A stretch of 64,000 nt of DNA from Trichuris trichiura (Eukaryota > Nematoda > Enoplea > Trichinellida > Trichuridae): contig JBAJFE010000038.1 in assembly GCA_037903355.1 (NCBI GenBank), forward strand, positions 1,116,001-1,180,000, written 5' to 3'. The translations under genes and the position numbers were made by a program. The first letter of the stretch is position 1, and each line of letters opens with the position of its first letter. Of this stretch, positions 23,658 to 33,700 are shown piece by piece. The notes under the pieces are model-generated. The model was not told the origin of the DNA. It did not search any database and saw only the letters and a program-made list of their open reading frames with translations.

Positions 23658-26335
23658 CTACATCTCTACGCATTTCCCCCTGGCGTTAACTTCTTGAACA
23701 CCCTCCACCATTGTAGCATAGCTGCGACACCTTTGGTGTAATTCCTCTTCTGAAAGCTTCAGCTTCGTGTAAATTGGATCACCTTTCGAAATAAAACAGT
23801 TTAACACTGCTAAAAGATAGCTTATTTGTACTCCTATAAGAAGGAATTTTTCAACCCACTACTTTTAACTTACGCTTATGGTGCTCCCATTCAAGCTACG
23901 GTAAAGTACAAGGATGTAGTAGTCAGGCAGTCGGCATCGAAAATGACCTTATCTGTTAATGACTCACACGCATTCCCATCAGTTCAGTGTTTGCGCAGCT
24001 TAGCGAGCGCTCAGCGATTACTTGTTAGTTTCGAAACTTCTCTTGGCATTGCATGCAGTCAACTTCTAACCCAACAAAGGCAATGAAAGTCATGGGACAG
24101 CCACTAGGTCCAAAGATTCGCTGCGCTCTTCTCCCTTCAGGTAAGAACATGCTGCCTATATCTTGGTTAGATAAGTCTTCGACTGTACGGAATTCGTCCC
24201 ATTTCTAAAATTCTGCATCTTTTACCAGGAGTAATCAATTCTATTCCTTCTGTTTAAAAACAGGACGAAAGACAAGCAAGAGCGAAAATAGCATACGCTA
24301 ATTTAAAAGTTTTTAACATAACGAGAAACAAAACTAAACATGGTCCTCAACTTGGAGAGTTTTCTGCACGACCAGCAAGGAAAATGAAAGACTTTACAAC
24401 GGTGTTTTGAAACTTCATCTGTTAATTTATTACACAAGCCGTACAAACCGGGTATTTATACTTACATGAAGTGATGCCCTGTCATGCTCCGCCTATATGT
24501 AAGTATAAATACGCGGTTTGTACGTTTTCCGTAACAGATGAACAAATTAGACTAACAACGAGAGATGAAACTTTGCAGAGCCATTCTAACATTTCTGCCT
24601 TTACCAAGCGGTAGTAAACATTCTAAACGATTAGCCAGCGAAACTACTACTCCCTGTGTGAAGGGGCGATCTCCTTCGTCTATGAACTTTATGCTGTCTA
24701 CTCGTTCACTTTACGGATTGGTTTAAGGTTAGTGTAACAGTTTTCTCCTTCAGGCTCTGACTAGCAGACAGCTCTCAAGAATAACGAACAAGCTTACTCC
24801 AGTTTTTTAAGAACATTGTCAAAATCGTTCGCTGGTTTAATCTCGAGGAAACGAAGCACGGCTGCCAAAGAAACTGGTTGCAGCTTGAACAGTGGGTTAC
24901 CGGTTTCCTTGTGCTCGATGAGAAGCATAGCTATCTGTCAAGCATACTTATCAATTTTTAGTAACTGACAATCTAGCTATTTACCTGAGTATCAAACACC
25001 TCCCAAATCCGGATTCTGTAGTGCTGCCAAAGAATGTTAGCGATCTTGCGAGATCCATGGACGACCTAAAGGTCAACATATTTGGCCATCCTATGCCGGT
25101 CAAAAAGGATATACCTTCAAGTATTCGTCCGACTGCAGGATCTCCTTAAGACCGCATTCCAACAGGATACTAGCTGTGTGAGCTAAGTCAAACACGAAAA
25201 CCTGACCCCCAGGAAGGCAGATAGATATCATCGTTAAAAATTCTACATCCCCAACTAGCTCGATGTGGAAATATATACCCATCACGCGGAACAAATCCGG
25301 GAACCCTATCATGTCTTCCTGCAGGTAGAATATTTCCTGCACTGCTTGTACAGCAGTCTTCAGCGTTCGGGCTATTACTGGATGTCCAGTGAAAGTAGAA
25401 GGAAATTGCGATACATCGCTAGTGCCACTTTTGGCACGACCATTCTGTTGCCTCGAAGCGGACGATGATGAGCTGACATCAGTTGCTTGATCGTCCTCCT
25501 GCTGGTTTTCACCATCTCCAGGTGGGCGGCGTCTATTCAAAGAAACTTTGTTTGACCGAATAAAGAAGATGTGACGCATAGTTTTCAAATATTGCATAAG
25601 TTCCTTTGGATTGGTGGCAACATGCTTGCGCACTGATAAGGGGAAGCGATTGCAAAACTCTCGATAGAGAACCTCCAAGGATATAGGAGATTCTTGCGGT
25701 TCAACGAAAGATCTAAGAAATTCCAAAGTAATTTCTGCAGCCTGAGCTTCGGTTAACAGTTCGCCATTGACTCCATCCAGATCGCCTTTTCCGGGAGCAA
25801 CGTCCAACGCCTCTTTCAGGCAAACTCGGTCCCCGACGAGTACGAAGGCATTCGGATGGCATGCCAAAAAGTTGGCAAAGTCACGTAGGTGACAGCCGGA
25901 TACAAAACGGATATCAGGCGACGCTTGCGACCGATGGCCAAGCAGACTTTTGATAGGCAATTCTGGCCCAAACTTACGTAACTTTTCTACAAAAAACTTC
26001 ACTGCTTCCGCTACGCTGTCCCGATTGCGCCCTAAATAGTTGGCCGTTCCGTCACTACCACCACCAAGTCCAAAACCTAACATGGAACCAGTGTCCGCTA
26101 TTCCCTTTAAAGTCACTTGTCCATCGTTGATCGCAAATAATGATGGATACTGGGCGAGGAATTCGGCCAAGCTTTCCTTCGTTCCGCCGACTGCTTGTCT
26201 CATCTCGGTAGTGAAGCCACGAGCTCCAAACTGGCAGCTAAGATCATGTATTGACCGTCGGCCATTCTTCTGTATTAGGTGATCGAGGAAGAACATGAGG
26301 GCCAGATTCTTTGCGGAGTCCTCATCGGTAGCCAT
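23658..26335 (-). CDS. Egalitarian homologue, 564 aa, with degenerate 3'-5' exonuclease domain
   Basis: Egalitarian is the RNA-binding adaptor linking localised mRNAs to BicD and dynein. Five exons: 26335-25115, 25065-24985, 24934-24798, 24708-24605 and 23809-23658. They join in frame (1695 bases); the acceptor at 24708 has a weak pyrimidine tract. The start is the ATG of MATDEDSAKN; the frame stays open upstream to about 26384, so an earlier start is possible. The N-terminus has the signature repeats: FFLDHLIQKNGRRSIHDLSC, LLGHRSQASPDIRFVSG and RFPLSVRKHVATNPKELMQY. The exonuclease-like domain (about 345-525) reads ELVGDVEFLTMISI, VVHGSRKIANILW, EVFDTQ and GDRPFTQGVVVSLANRLECL. At the expected DEDDy catalytic positions I see H-I-E for D-x-E, HGSR for HDCR and SLANR for Y-A-A-x-D, so it is probably inactive. 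The last intron (795 bases) holds the foldback repeat at 24416-24540. Confidence 0.85.
24416..24540. repeat. Foldback repeat in last intron of the Egalitarian-like gene
   Basis: CATCTGTTA...CGTACAAACC...TATTTATACTTACAT is followed, after about 29 bases, by ATGTAAGTATAAATACGCGG...GTACG...TAACAGATG. The arms (about 50 and 45 bp) are complementary with a few mismatches and one small indel. Confidence 0.75.
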
Positions 26336-26384
26336 AGTTGACGCTCCGACTGCTTCTGGCAAGACGGACCTCTCCCACGCCTAG

Positions 26385-27774
26385 AAAGTCCTGCCAGGTT
26401 GATAAGCGAATGCAACTGCTCTGCAAAACGCGGATGATTCAGTCGCAAGTGATCAAGCAAAACAAGCGAACGTTAGCCGCGCCGCTTCGAAACACAACTA
26501 CTTGCAAAAAGTTGCACAATGAGTCCAGCGCTGAAATGAGGGAAAGTAGCCTACATCACAGCTGGGTTAAATACTAGGAGTGGCTGACAATGAGGTTCAC
26601 AAATGTATCCTGCGGCAGTACGATAACTCGCCAACTTTTCAGCGAAACTGGTTTTCATGCAGAAGCTAAGAGTCGCAACATCGCTAACTGCCAATAATGA
26701 CACATTATGAGAACAATACGCAACTACTAAAGAGAAACGATCTCAATTGTTCACGACAGTGCACAAATCGCGATGCTAGTTCAACAGTGATGAGAAAACG
26801 AGAGAGGGAGAGAGACGTTTTGTTTAAACGCTTATTTCAAAAGGTTGCCTGGTCTGCGATCAAATTAATCTATCTTACTTAATAAAAGTTCCAAACCTTG
26901 TTGGAGGTAAGATACAGTAATTGGATCGGTAGGCATTAAAGTTAGGAACTTCCATGGACGTCGTGATTTGATACATTTAGCCCACTGCGAATGCAATTTG
27001 TCCTATGTGAAGCTCAAGGCATTTCAGGTACAATAAAGTTTACAATTAAACATTTCATTTGATCGATTAATTCTGTTGTGCGCTTATTTCGAGAACTAAT
27101 TTGGCTTACTGCCTTACCAGCGTTTTCTAATGCAAGTTTTCACTGTTGCTTAGAGAAAGTGTTAACTTAAACCTTAGCTCCGTGCATGTCTAAGAGATAC
27201 AGTGTTTCTGCTTTTCCCTGGTAACGTTATCCATCCCGTGTTTCTTCGCGCTGGAGTCCAATGTATTCCAAATTATGCGCGACAGGAGAGGAGTGACTGC
27301 AGTTTAACGCTACTCGAAACGCTTAATTTATTGCTTGCACATGAAAGGACAAATTGAGCTGAACTTTCGCATCGTAGCTTTCCGTAATCGCCATTTTCCA
27401 TTCTCGTTAGCTGCATACAGCCGATTGCGTCTCTGATGCGATGAATGCCTTTCCGCAGCTCATTTTCGGCGTACTGAATCACTGAAATAACCACGCAGCA
27501 TTTACAATGAGTTCTTCGGCGTTTCTACCAGATTTATCTAAGATTTACTTTCTGCTAAATGCTTAAACAGCCTATTGTCGGCTTTAAAATACGTTACAGA
27601 TTTCGCTGGTTTTGTGTCAGTTTTGAGCACGGCGATTGACCGATTCGTTCGAAGAGCTCCTATAATACGCTCAATCTGTGCTATCTCATTTGACCATGGA
27701 ACTCGCCTTTAAACTGTTAAAACAGATTGTATGTCATCCCCGCACTTACTCGTTGCATTAATTTAATACCGCTG
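26385..27774. other. Spacer upstream of the Egalitarian-like gene
   Basis: Contains the presumed promoter. A minus-strand frame from 26460 (LNHPRFAEQLHSLINLAGLSRR) might be an upstream exon or a 5' UTR reading frame, but I found no donor that joins it in frame to the ATG-containing exon. Nothing else recognised. Confidence 0.4.
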
Positions 27775-27822
27775 AAGACGGGTTACGATTGACCCGAAAA
27801 CTCTGGAGAATTAAAAGTTTTT
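27775..27822 (+). repeat. Foldback-family fragment with CTGAAGACGGG core
   Basis: Reads CGCTGAAGACGGG, then GACCCGAAAACTCTGGAG, the same centre as the elements at 30.1 and 57.3 kb. It lies just before the next foldback element. Confidence 0.6.
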
Positions 27823-27836
27823 CAACGGGACATACA

Positions 27837-28185
27837 TTTCATAGTAGATCTTCAGATTCACGGGTTTGGCCTGTTGGATGTATCTGTAAATAAACTTCAA
27901 AGTGCCCTACCAACGGATGGATGAGCAAATTGTTAGAGAAAATACAGAACAAATCGAATACCGTACGCTTCGGAACTGCTCTTGTTCCGTCGTCAGCAGT
28001 GTAAGGGCGTCTCCCTTGCAGTACGATATAGAATTTGTTCTGTAGTTTCTCTAACAATTTGCTCATCTATTCGTTGGTAGGGCACTTTGGAGTTTATTTA
28101 CAGATACATCAAACAGGCCAACTCCGTGAACCCAGAGACCAACTATGAAACAACCTAAGCCTGTTAAAAGATACCCAATCCTTCG
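27837..28185. repeat. Foldback element, about 350 bp (family of 33241-33592)
   Basis: The left arm contains GGTTTGGCCTGTTGGATG and CAAAGTGCCCTACCAACG; the right arm contains their complements in reverse order, ending GACCAACTATGAAAC and CCTGTTAAAAGATACCC. Each arm is about 130 bp with scattered mismatches. Read on the minus strand, the centre is CTGCTGACGACGGAAC...GTTCCGAAGCGTACGG. The outer CCTGTTAAAAGA.ACCC segment matches the left end of the copy inserted in the Copia relic. Confidence 0.8.
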
Positions 28186-30095
28186 AGGGACATATAGTCC
28201 GTAAAAGAAACAGTTTAGCATGGAACTCACTTTTTCTTGTTAGCAGAAGAGTATAGATTATTTTCTGTCTTCCCTTTTCGTTTCAGCTTTGAAAATGTAT
28301 TGGCTTGGCTAACCGCAGCCGCACAGCATGGATATCAAAAACGTACCCATTTCACATTCTCCAACAGAATCCGCCTGTCATTTTCTTCTTTAATGAGCCA
28401 AGATGCGGCTCGCTAACTTTTCTCTAGGCTTAGCGGTTCATCGTTTCGATGTCAAGGATGTCGTCCTTGGTATCCCAGAAGAGAGCTCTGATTTGTTCAG
28501 TGTACCTCAGTTGATTACAACATCCTCAGGGAACTCTCAACCTGCCGGCGGTCGATTGCCTTACAATAAGATTATTTTTTCACTATCCGTCGACGGTAGT
28601 CTGCTGCCACAGTTTTTTCGCATATGTAAATCGATTTCTCCTGATGTACGGCAAGTTCACTGCATTAGTCACTGACAGTATTTAGTCAAGAAAGAGATCA
28701 GCGAACGACTGAGCTAACCACATTTGCTCATGATCATAGTGAGTAACAAAACCAAAAGGGAATCTGTCTGCTCCAATGATTCCACGGCATCAGAACACTT
28801 TTCAATTATTAGACACTTTCACTGAGGAAAATTGAAAGCGCGTAGACAAGAAAAACCTTGCTGCGAATTGGAAATTTAAAATATAAGTTTGCTAATTCAG
28901 AATAATAAGATTGGGTTCACAGGGAATGAAATCTTCAGAACATGACTTTGATCATTTACAAGCTAATTCATCCATTCCGAGACCAATAACGCTTTGCTTC
29001 ACCAGTATTTTTTCAACATGAGTAACAATGATAAGATGTAAAGGTGTGTCGTCGCCTGTGTGAACAGTCAGCACTCTTAAGCCAGTCTCCCTGATGGCCT
29101 TCCCGCGCTATAGATAATTTTCCCATAGTTCCTCTTATGTGATTCCCAACGCCCCCGCACGGGGTTTCCAACGCCCCTCTGTGATCTCTCATTGTCCCCC
29201 AGGGGGCGATTTCGCCCACTTTGAGAACCTAGGATATATTGGAAGCAGATTCCAAAGTGTCTACATAAGTTGAAGTTGGCTAAGTTAGCTTTGACTATAG
29301 AATAAAGGACTGGCGGTAATTTGTGCTTTTATGCTTGGCGTCCGGGTGGTTTGAGGATAGTTAATTAACCTTATATAATCCCGGCATAAGGTTAGTACTA
29401 AGATTTAACCAGCTGTGGATTAAGCGACTTAATCCCCTGCGCAGATTTGGGAGGTATGCTTAGTTAACAGAATAACGTACCAGCTTTATCAAAAGTTGGC
29501 TTCACACGGATGAGCTGAAGATTAGAGGCGTGAGTTTCTTTCGCTTCAAAATAAGCGATCGAAGCTGTTTTAAGCTTTTATTGCTTAGCAGCAATTTCAT
29601 TTGATAAGAATTGCACAATCGAATTGCTGTTGAATTAATTTAGCTGTTGAACAGGGGTTGCCAAGTTAGAGTTAGGAATTCCAATTATTATGGGCTCAGT
29701 GACTGATGAAAGAACACGTCTAGTTATGAAGGCTATGTAACTTCACTCAATGAAAGAGTATTCTCTGGCTGTAAGTGCTATCAATAGAGCAAAAGCGCCA
29801 CGGACACTTTCCGACTACGGACTAAGGGATCAAAGTTTTGGTACAAGTTTGCTAGACTATGTTGAAGGTTTGTCAGCCTGTTTTAAGTTGAGTCATTAGA
29901 CCTTAAGGGTACTGCGGGGTGTGTCCGGTTATTGATGGCGTTTACGTTACCGAGAAGCCAGATTAAGCTGGAATACCGTTAAGTAAAAATGTGTTTAACA
30001 AACTGAATTTACGGAGCATCGTAGCTCAGCTTCAAATGTGCTCAGAATGGTTTCTTAAGACTGTAGTTAGGCATGATCATTTAGCGTAAAATTTA
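28186..30095. other. Spacer; possible short exons near 28.28-28.68 kb, hAT fragment at 29.1 kb
   Basis: After a TTTCGTTTCAG acceptor at 28286 there is an open plus-strand stretch (FENVLAWLTAAAQHGYQ...SQDAAR, then stop), and from a second acceptor-like TTTCTCTAG another (LAVHRFDVKDVVLGIPEES...). They do not join in one frame and match nothing I recognise. Past 29.23 kb nothing is recognised. Confidence 0.35.
29110..29229 (-). mobile_element. hAT-type terminal fragment (GTTCTCAAAGTGGGCG end)
   Basis: Read on the minus strand from 29229 it begins GGTTCTCAAAGTGGGCGAAA, then TCGCCCCCTGGGGG, followed by more G/C runs. This is the look of hAT-superfamily ends found in many invertebrates (CAG.GGTTCTCAAAGTGGGCG...GCCCCCTGGGGGGC). 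The opposite end and a transposase are not seen, so it is a solo fragment. Assignment is from memory of such termini. Confidence 0.5.
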
Positions 30096-30320
30096 TTTTC
30101 ATAATGCAAACACTTTATTACGGAGTAATTCCCGTCTATTGCGTGTTGGCTCTGGAACTTTCGGGTCAACTGAGACTCGTCTTCAGCGGTTCTAAATTAT
30201 GGATATAAATTGTGCGCTTGAATTCAGTCTTCTGTCGTTTCTAATGGTAAACCGGAAGCTCCGGAGCCAACACGCAATAGACGGGAATTACTCCGTAATA
30301 AAGTGTTTGCATTATGAAAA
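30096..30320. repeat. Foldback element, about 225 bp (family of 19864-19999)
   Basis: The left arm TTTTCATAATGCAAACACTTT...TGCGTGTTGGCTCTGGAAC is complementary to the right arm GAAGCTCCGGAGCCAACACG...GTGTTTGCATTATGAAAA. Within the left half, read on the minus strand, sits CTGAAGACGAGTC...GACCCGAAAGTTCCAGAG. The arms are about 70 bp and lie around an asymmetric centre. Confidence 0.8.
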
Positions 30321-30774
30321 CATACGTTCCCGTATGAAGAAACCACATTTTTAAAATCTATTTTGTAATAAAGCCTTTAGTATAATAAATTTCTCGAATA
30401 CTTTACTGAAAGTGAAAAACAGCATGATGATATCGGTAGAGGCACGGCCAACGTGCACATCTGAAACCACGCTAAGCCAGATCAGTTTTGGAAGGATTTA
30501 ACTGAAACTAACTGCCGGATGTAATTCCATCAATTTCCCTTGCAGAGCAGTTTCGGAATGTTTAGAAGAGGACACTGATTTTGTCAGGAGCTTTTGATCG
30601 TTCAGCTATATATGTTTCTTCGAAAAGGCATTGAGTTTTCACTGTACACTTTGCTTTTACGTTTCATTATATATTTCTCAGCAACGGATCTGTTGTTTGC
30701 AATCTTGACCATGCAGCTGATCAGCATATGCGGCTCCTCGCACTCTTTGGATCACGAGAATGTAGGAATATATG

Positions 30775-33700
30775 TTAAACTGACGAAACTGGTTCTACAT
30801 ACATTGTTGACCAAATGTGTTGATCGCTAGCTATTGCATGGTTGGCGCATAATTTGAAGCTTTCTGATGACTCAAGGGACGGCCGTTGGTTTTCCCAAGT
30901 TACTCTGTCCAACTGAAACGTTCCTTGAACTGTAAATTCTTTCAGATCCGTTTGAGACAGCGTACGCCTTGCTCGAAGATAGTTGAACTGTGGCTGCACA
31001 GTTGCCTCCGGTAGCCGACAGGTGTACTTTTTGCAGAGTAGACCAGCCACAGGGGATTGTCTGCCGCGATTTGTAGTAATCGTTTTGTTGGTTACCTCTC
31101 GCTTTGGTAGTAGTGGTGGATGTGTAGGATTCGCAGGCCAATTTTTCAGCTCAGCTTTTGTTGACATAAAGCGAAGAACGAAAAGATTAACCGATGCAGA
31201 AAAAAGTGCCAAACCGAACAGGATGAATAGAAGGCTTAGCATGAGATATTCGAAATGCCTCTCTAGAGCATAATTTTTCTGTATGGCTACGTAATCACCA
31301 AAACCAATCGTACTCAGTGTGATGAAACAATAATAGAAGCTGTCGAACAAAGTCCAGCCTTCGTACCTGAAACATTTCTTCGTTAGCTGTTCGTTTCTGA
31401 AAGTCAACAACTGCTCGAATTGAAAAGCTAAAGGCATTTAATAGTAACGTTTCATACGCCTCATTTGGACCTTTGAGCTTTGTTATTCGCGTTGACAGGT
31501 TGGCTTTACCCTTGTAGGGTTGTCTTACTGTCCTCCTTTCAAGCGTAATACCAAATCGCGATCGACAGATTCACCACTGCGCTTTGTTATCTACTTGGCA
31601 GCTTGACTGTAGGCTAGTTAGAGGTGTCTGTGCGCTGTTATGCGCTAGTGTCCCCGTGACACTGTTCGCGGACAGGAGTGACGAACACCAGAGTGCGCAG
31701 TTGGTGAGCTTGCAACTTAGTGTTAGGAAAACAGCTTTAGTTTTAAGCGTGTGCAATGGCCAAGTAGTATTGGAATCCTCGAGACGCCGGATTCGGTGTG
31801 ACTGTTTCTATTGGTGGGCGGTACAAGGAAGAGTTCGACTTAAGTCAGTCATTGATTGCATGTAGCTTTTTTGAAAGTAAAGCGTTGTGTGCGGCAAATA
31901 GGAAATAGGAAGTACAAGTTTATTGGAATACATGGGAGGGTTATACGGGCGGATGGAGTGTGGCTATGTCATGAAGAATTCTGTTGAACTGGTCCTCACT
32001 GGGTCTCGTTCGCCTCCTCTACATGAACTTGCAGAGGTGCTTCGCTTGAGACTACATCAATTCGACGGTTTACGTATGCACTCCGCTGGATGGCTCAACA
32101 AAGCGTAAAGACTGGTTCACCGTCAGGTGTTTGTATTGGTGTTCAACAAGGCACCTATAGGCTCGCCAACCGTCCCTTACGACAGTAGTCCCAGGCCGCA
32201 CGTGATGTAGTATCTGGGTAAGCAAGGTAGCGGACGAGCAGTTGTCGACGAGTACGACAAACGATTCACCGTCACGGCACGTGATACCACGTTTGCGCTG
32301 AAGACAGGAACAGTGACTTCCCAAAAGCGTCGCTCAATAAAAAGATTTCACAGGCTGAACATTCCGTACGCAAACCAAGCGTTTACAAGTGCAGCTATTC
32401 GCTCGTTAGCTGACGACTGAATCAGCAACGGCGGAGCTAGAGTGCAAATGACAGGGCATCGTGAATTTTTTACGAAGTATGTACCGTTTGCGTCGCTAAA
32501 AGAAGTAAAAATTGGCTACGGACGAACTGTACGGGCTGTTGGAAAAGGCACTATCATCACGGGGGAATACGCATTTGAAAAAAGTGGCTGAAAAGTCACT
32601 TGTTGGAAGTGTTGCGTGTGCCTGAAATCTGCATAAACCTGTTTTCTTAAATTGACAGCGCTAAGAGCGGATGCAACTGGAGTCAAGTTGGGGTTACTTT
32701 GAGCTGTAGACGTGATGGAAAAATTGTCATCATTGAGCACTGTCGCGATGATGGATTGTGGGCACTACACATACGCGTACAAACGTCGACTATATTTTCA
32801 ATGGGCACCTATTCATCAGAAGCTGGTTCTCTATAGCTATATCACGAGAGGCTTGGACATCAAAACAAGCAGCATGTACAATCTGTGCTCAAGAAGTACG
32901 GAACTGCAGTGACTGTTCTTGTAAATGAATTTTGCGAACTCTATGTCTATGGCAAGCAAACCAGGAAAAGCATCAGCATTCGCAAGGAACGTCCAACAGT
33001 AACGGGAGAGCTCATCGGCGTGGACGGCTGAGGACCTATGTCAGTCGCTCATTGAGAGGAGCCGGGTACTTCCGTGTTTTTAAGGATGATTACACTAAGT
33101 TTCTGAAGTTCTACCTTCTGAAACGGAAGTCGGAAGTTGCAGGAAACCTGGAGAAGTTCTTGGCGGAAGCAGAAACAGCAGGTCATAAAATTTGTGCGCT
33201 GCGAGTGATCGTCTCAGAATTCGACAATAGAAGAATTCAAAAAACAGGGTGTCTTTTAACAGGCTTGGGCTGTTTCATAGTTGGTCTTCTGGTTCACAGG
33301 TTTGGCCTGTTAGATGTATCAGTAAATAAACTTCAAAGTGCCCTGCCGACGAATGGATGAGTAAATTGTTAGGGAAAATACAGAACAATTTGAGTACCGT
33401 ACGTTACGGAACTGCTCCCTCACACTGCTGACGACGGAACAAGTGTAGTTCCGAAACGTACGGAATTCAAATTGTTCTGTATTTTCTCTAGCAATTTGCT
33501 CATCCATTCGTTGGTAGGGCACTTTGAAGTTTACTTACAGGTACATCAAACAGGCCAAAGCCGTGAACCAGAAGACCAACTATGAAATAGAGGAATTCAA
33601 GATATTTTGGCGACTGAAGGAATTACATTTCTTTCGTTAATACGGTACACATGTGAGCAAAATGGCTGTTCAGAAAGAGAGAATAGGACTCTTGTCGATT

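Noticed and set aside
30872..31273. Frames on both strands over TWK exon 2
   Set aside because: The minus frame with the TIGFGD filter and M4 explains the region; the others are shadows.
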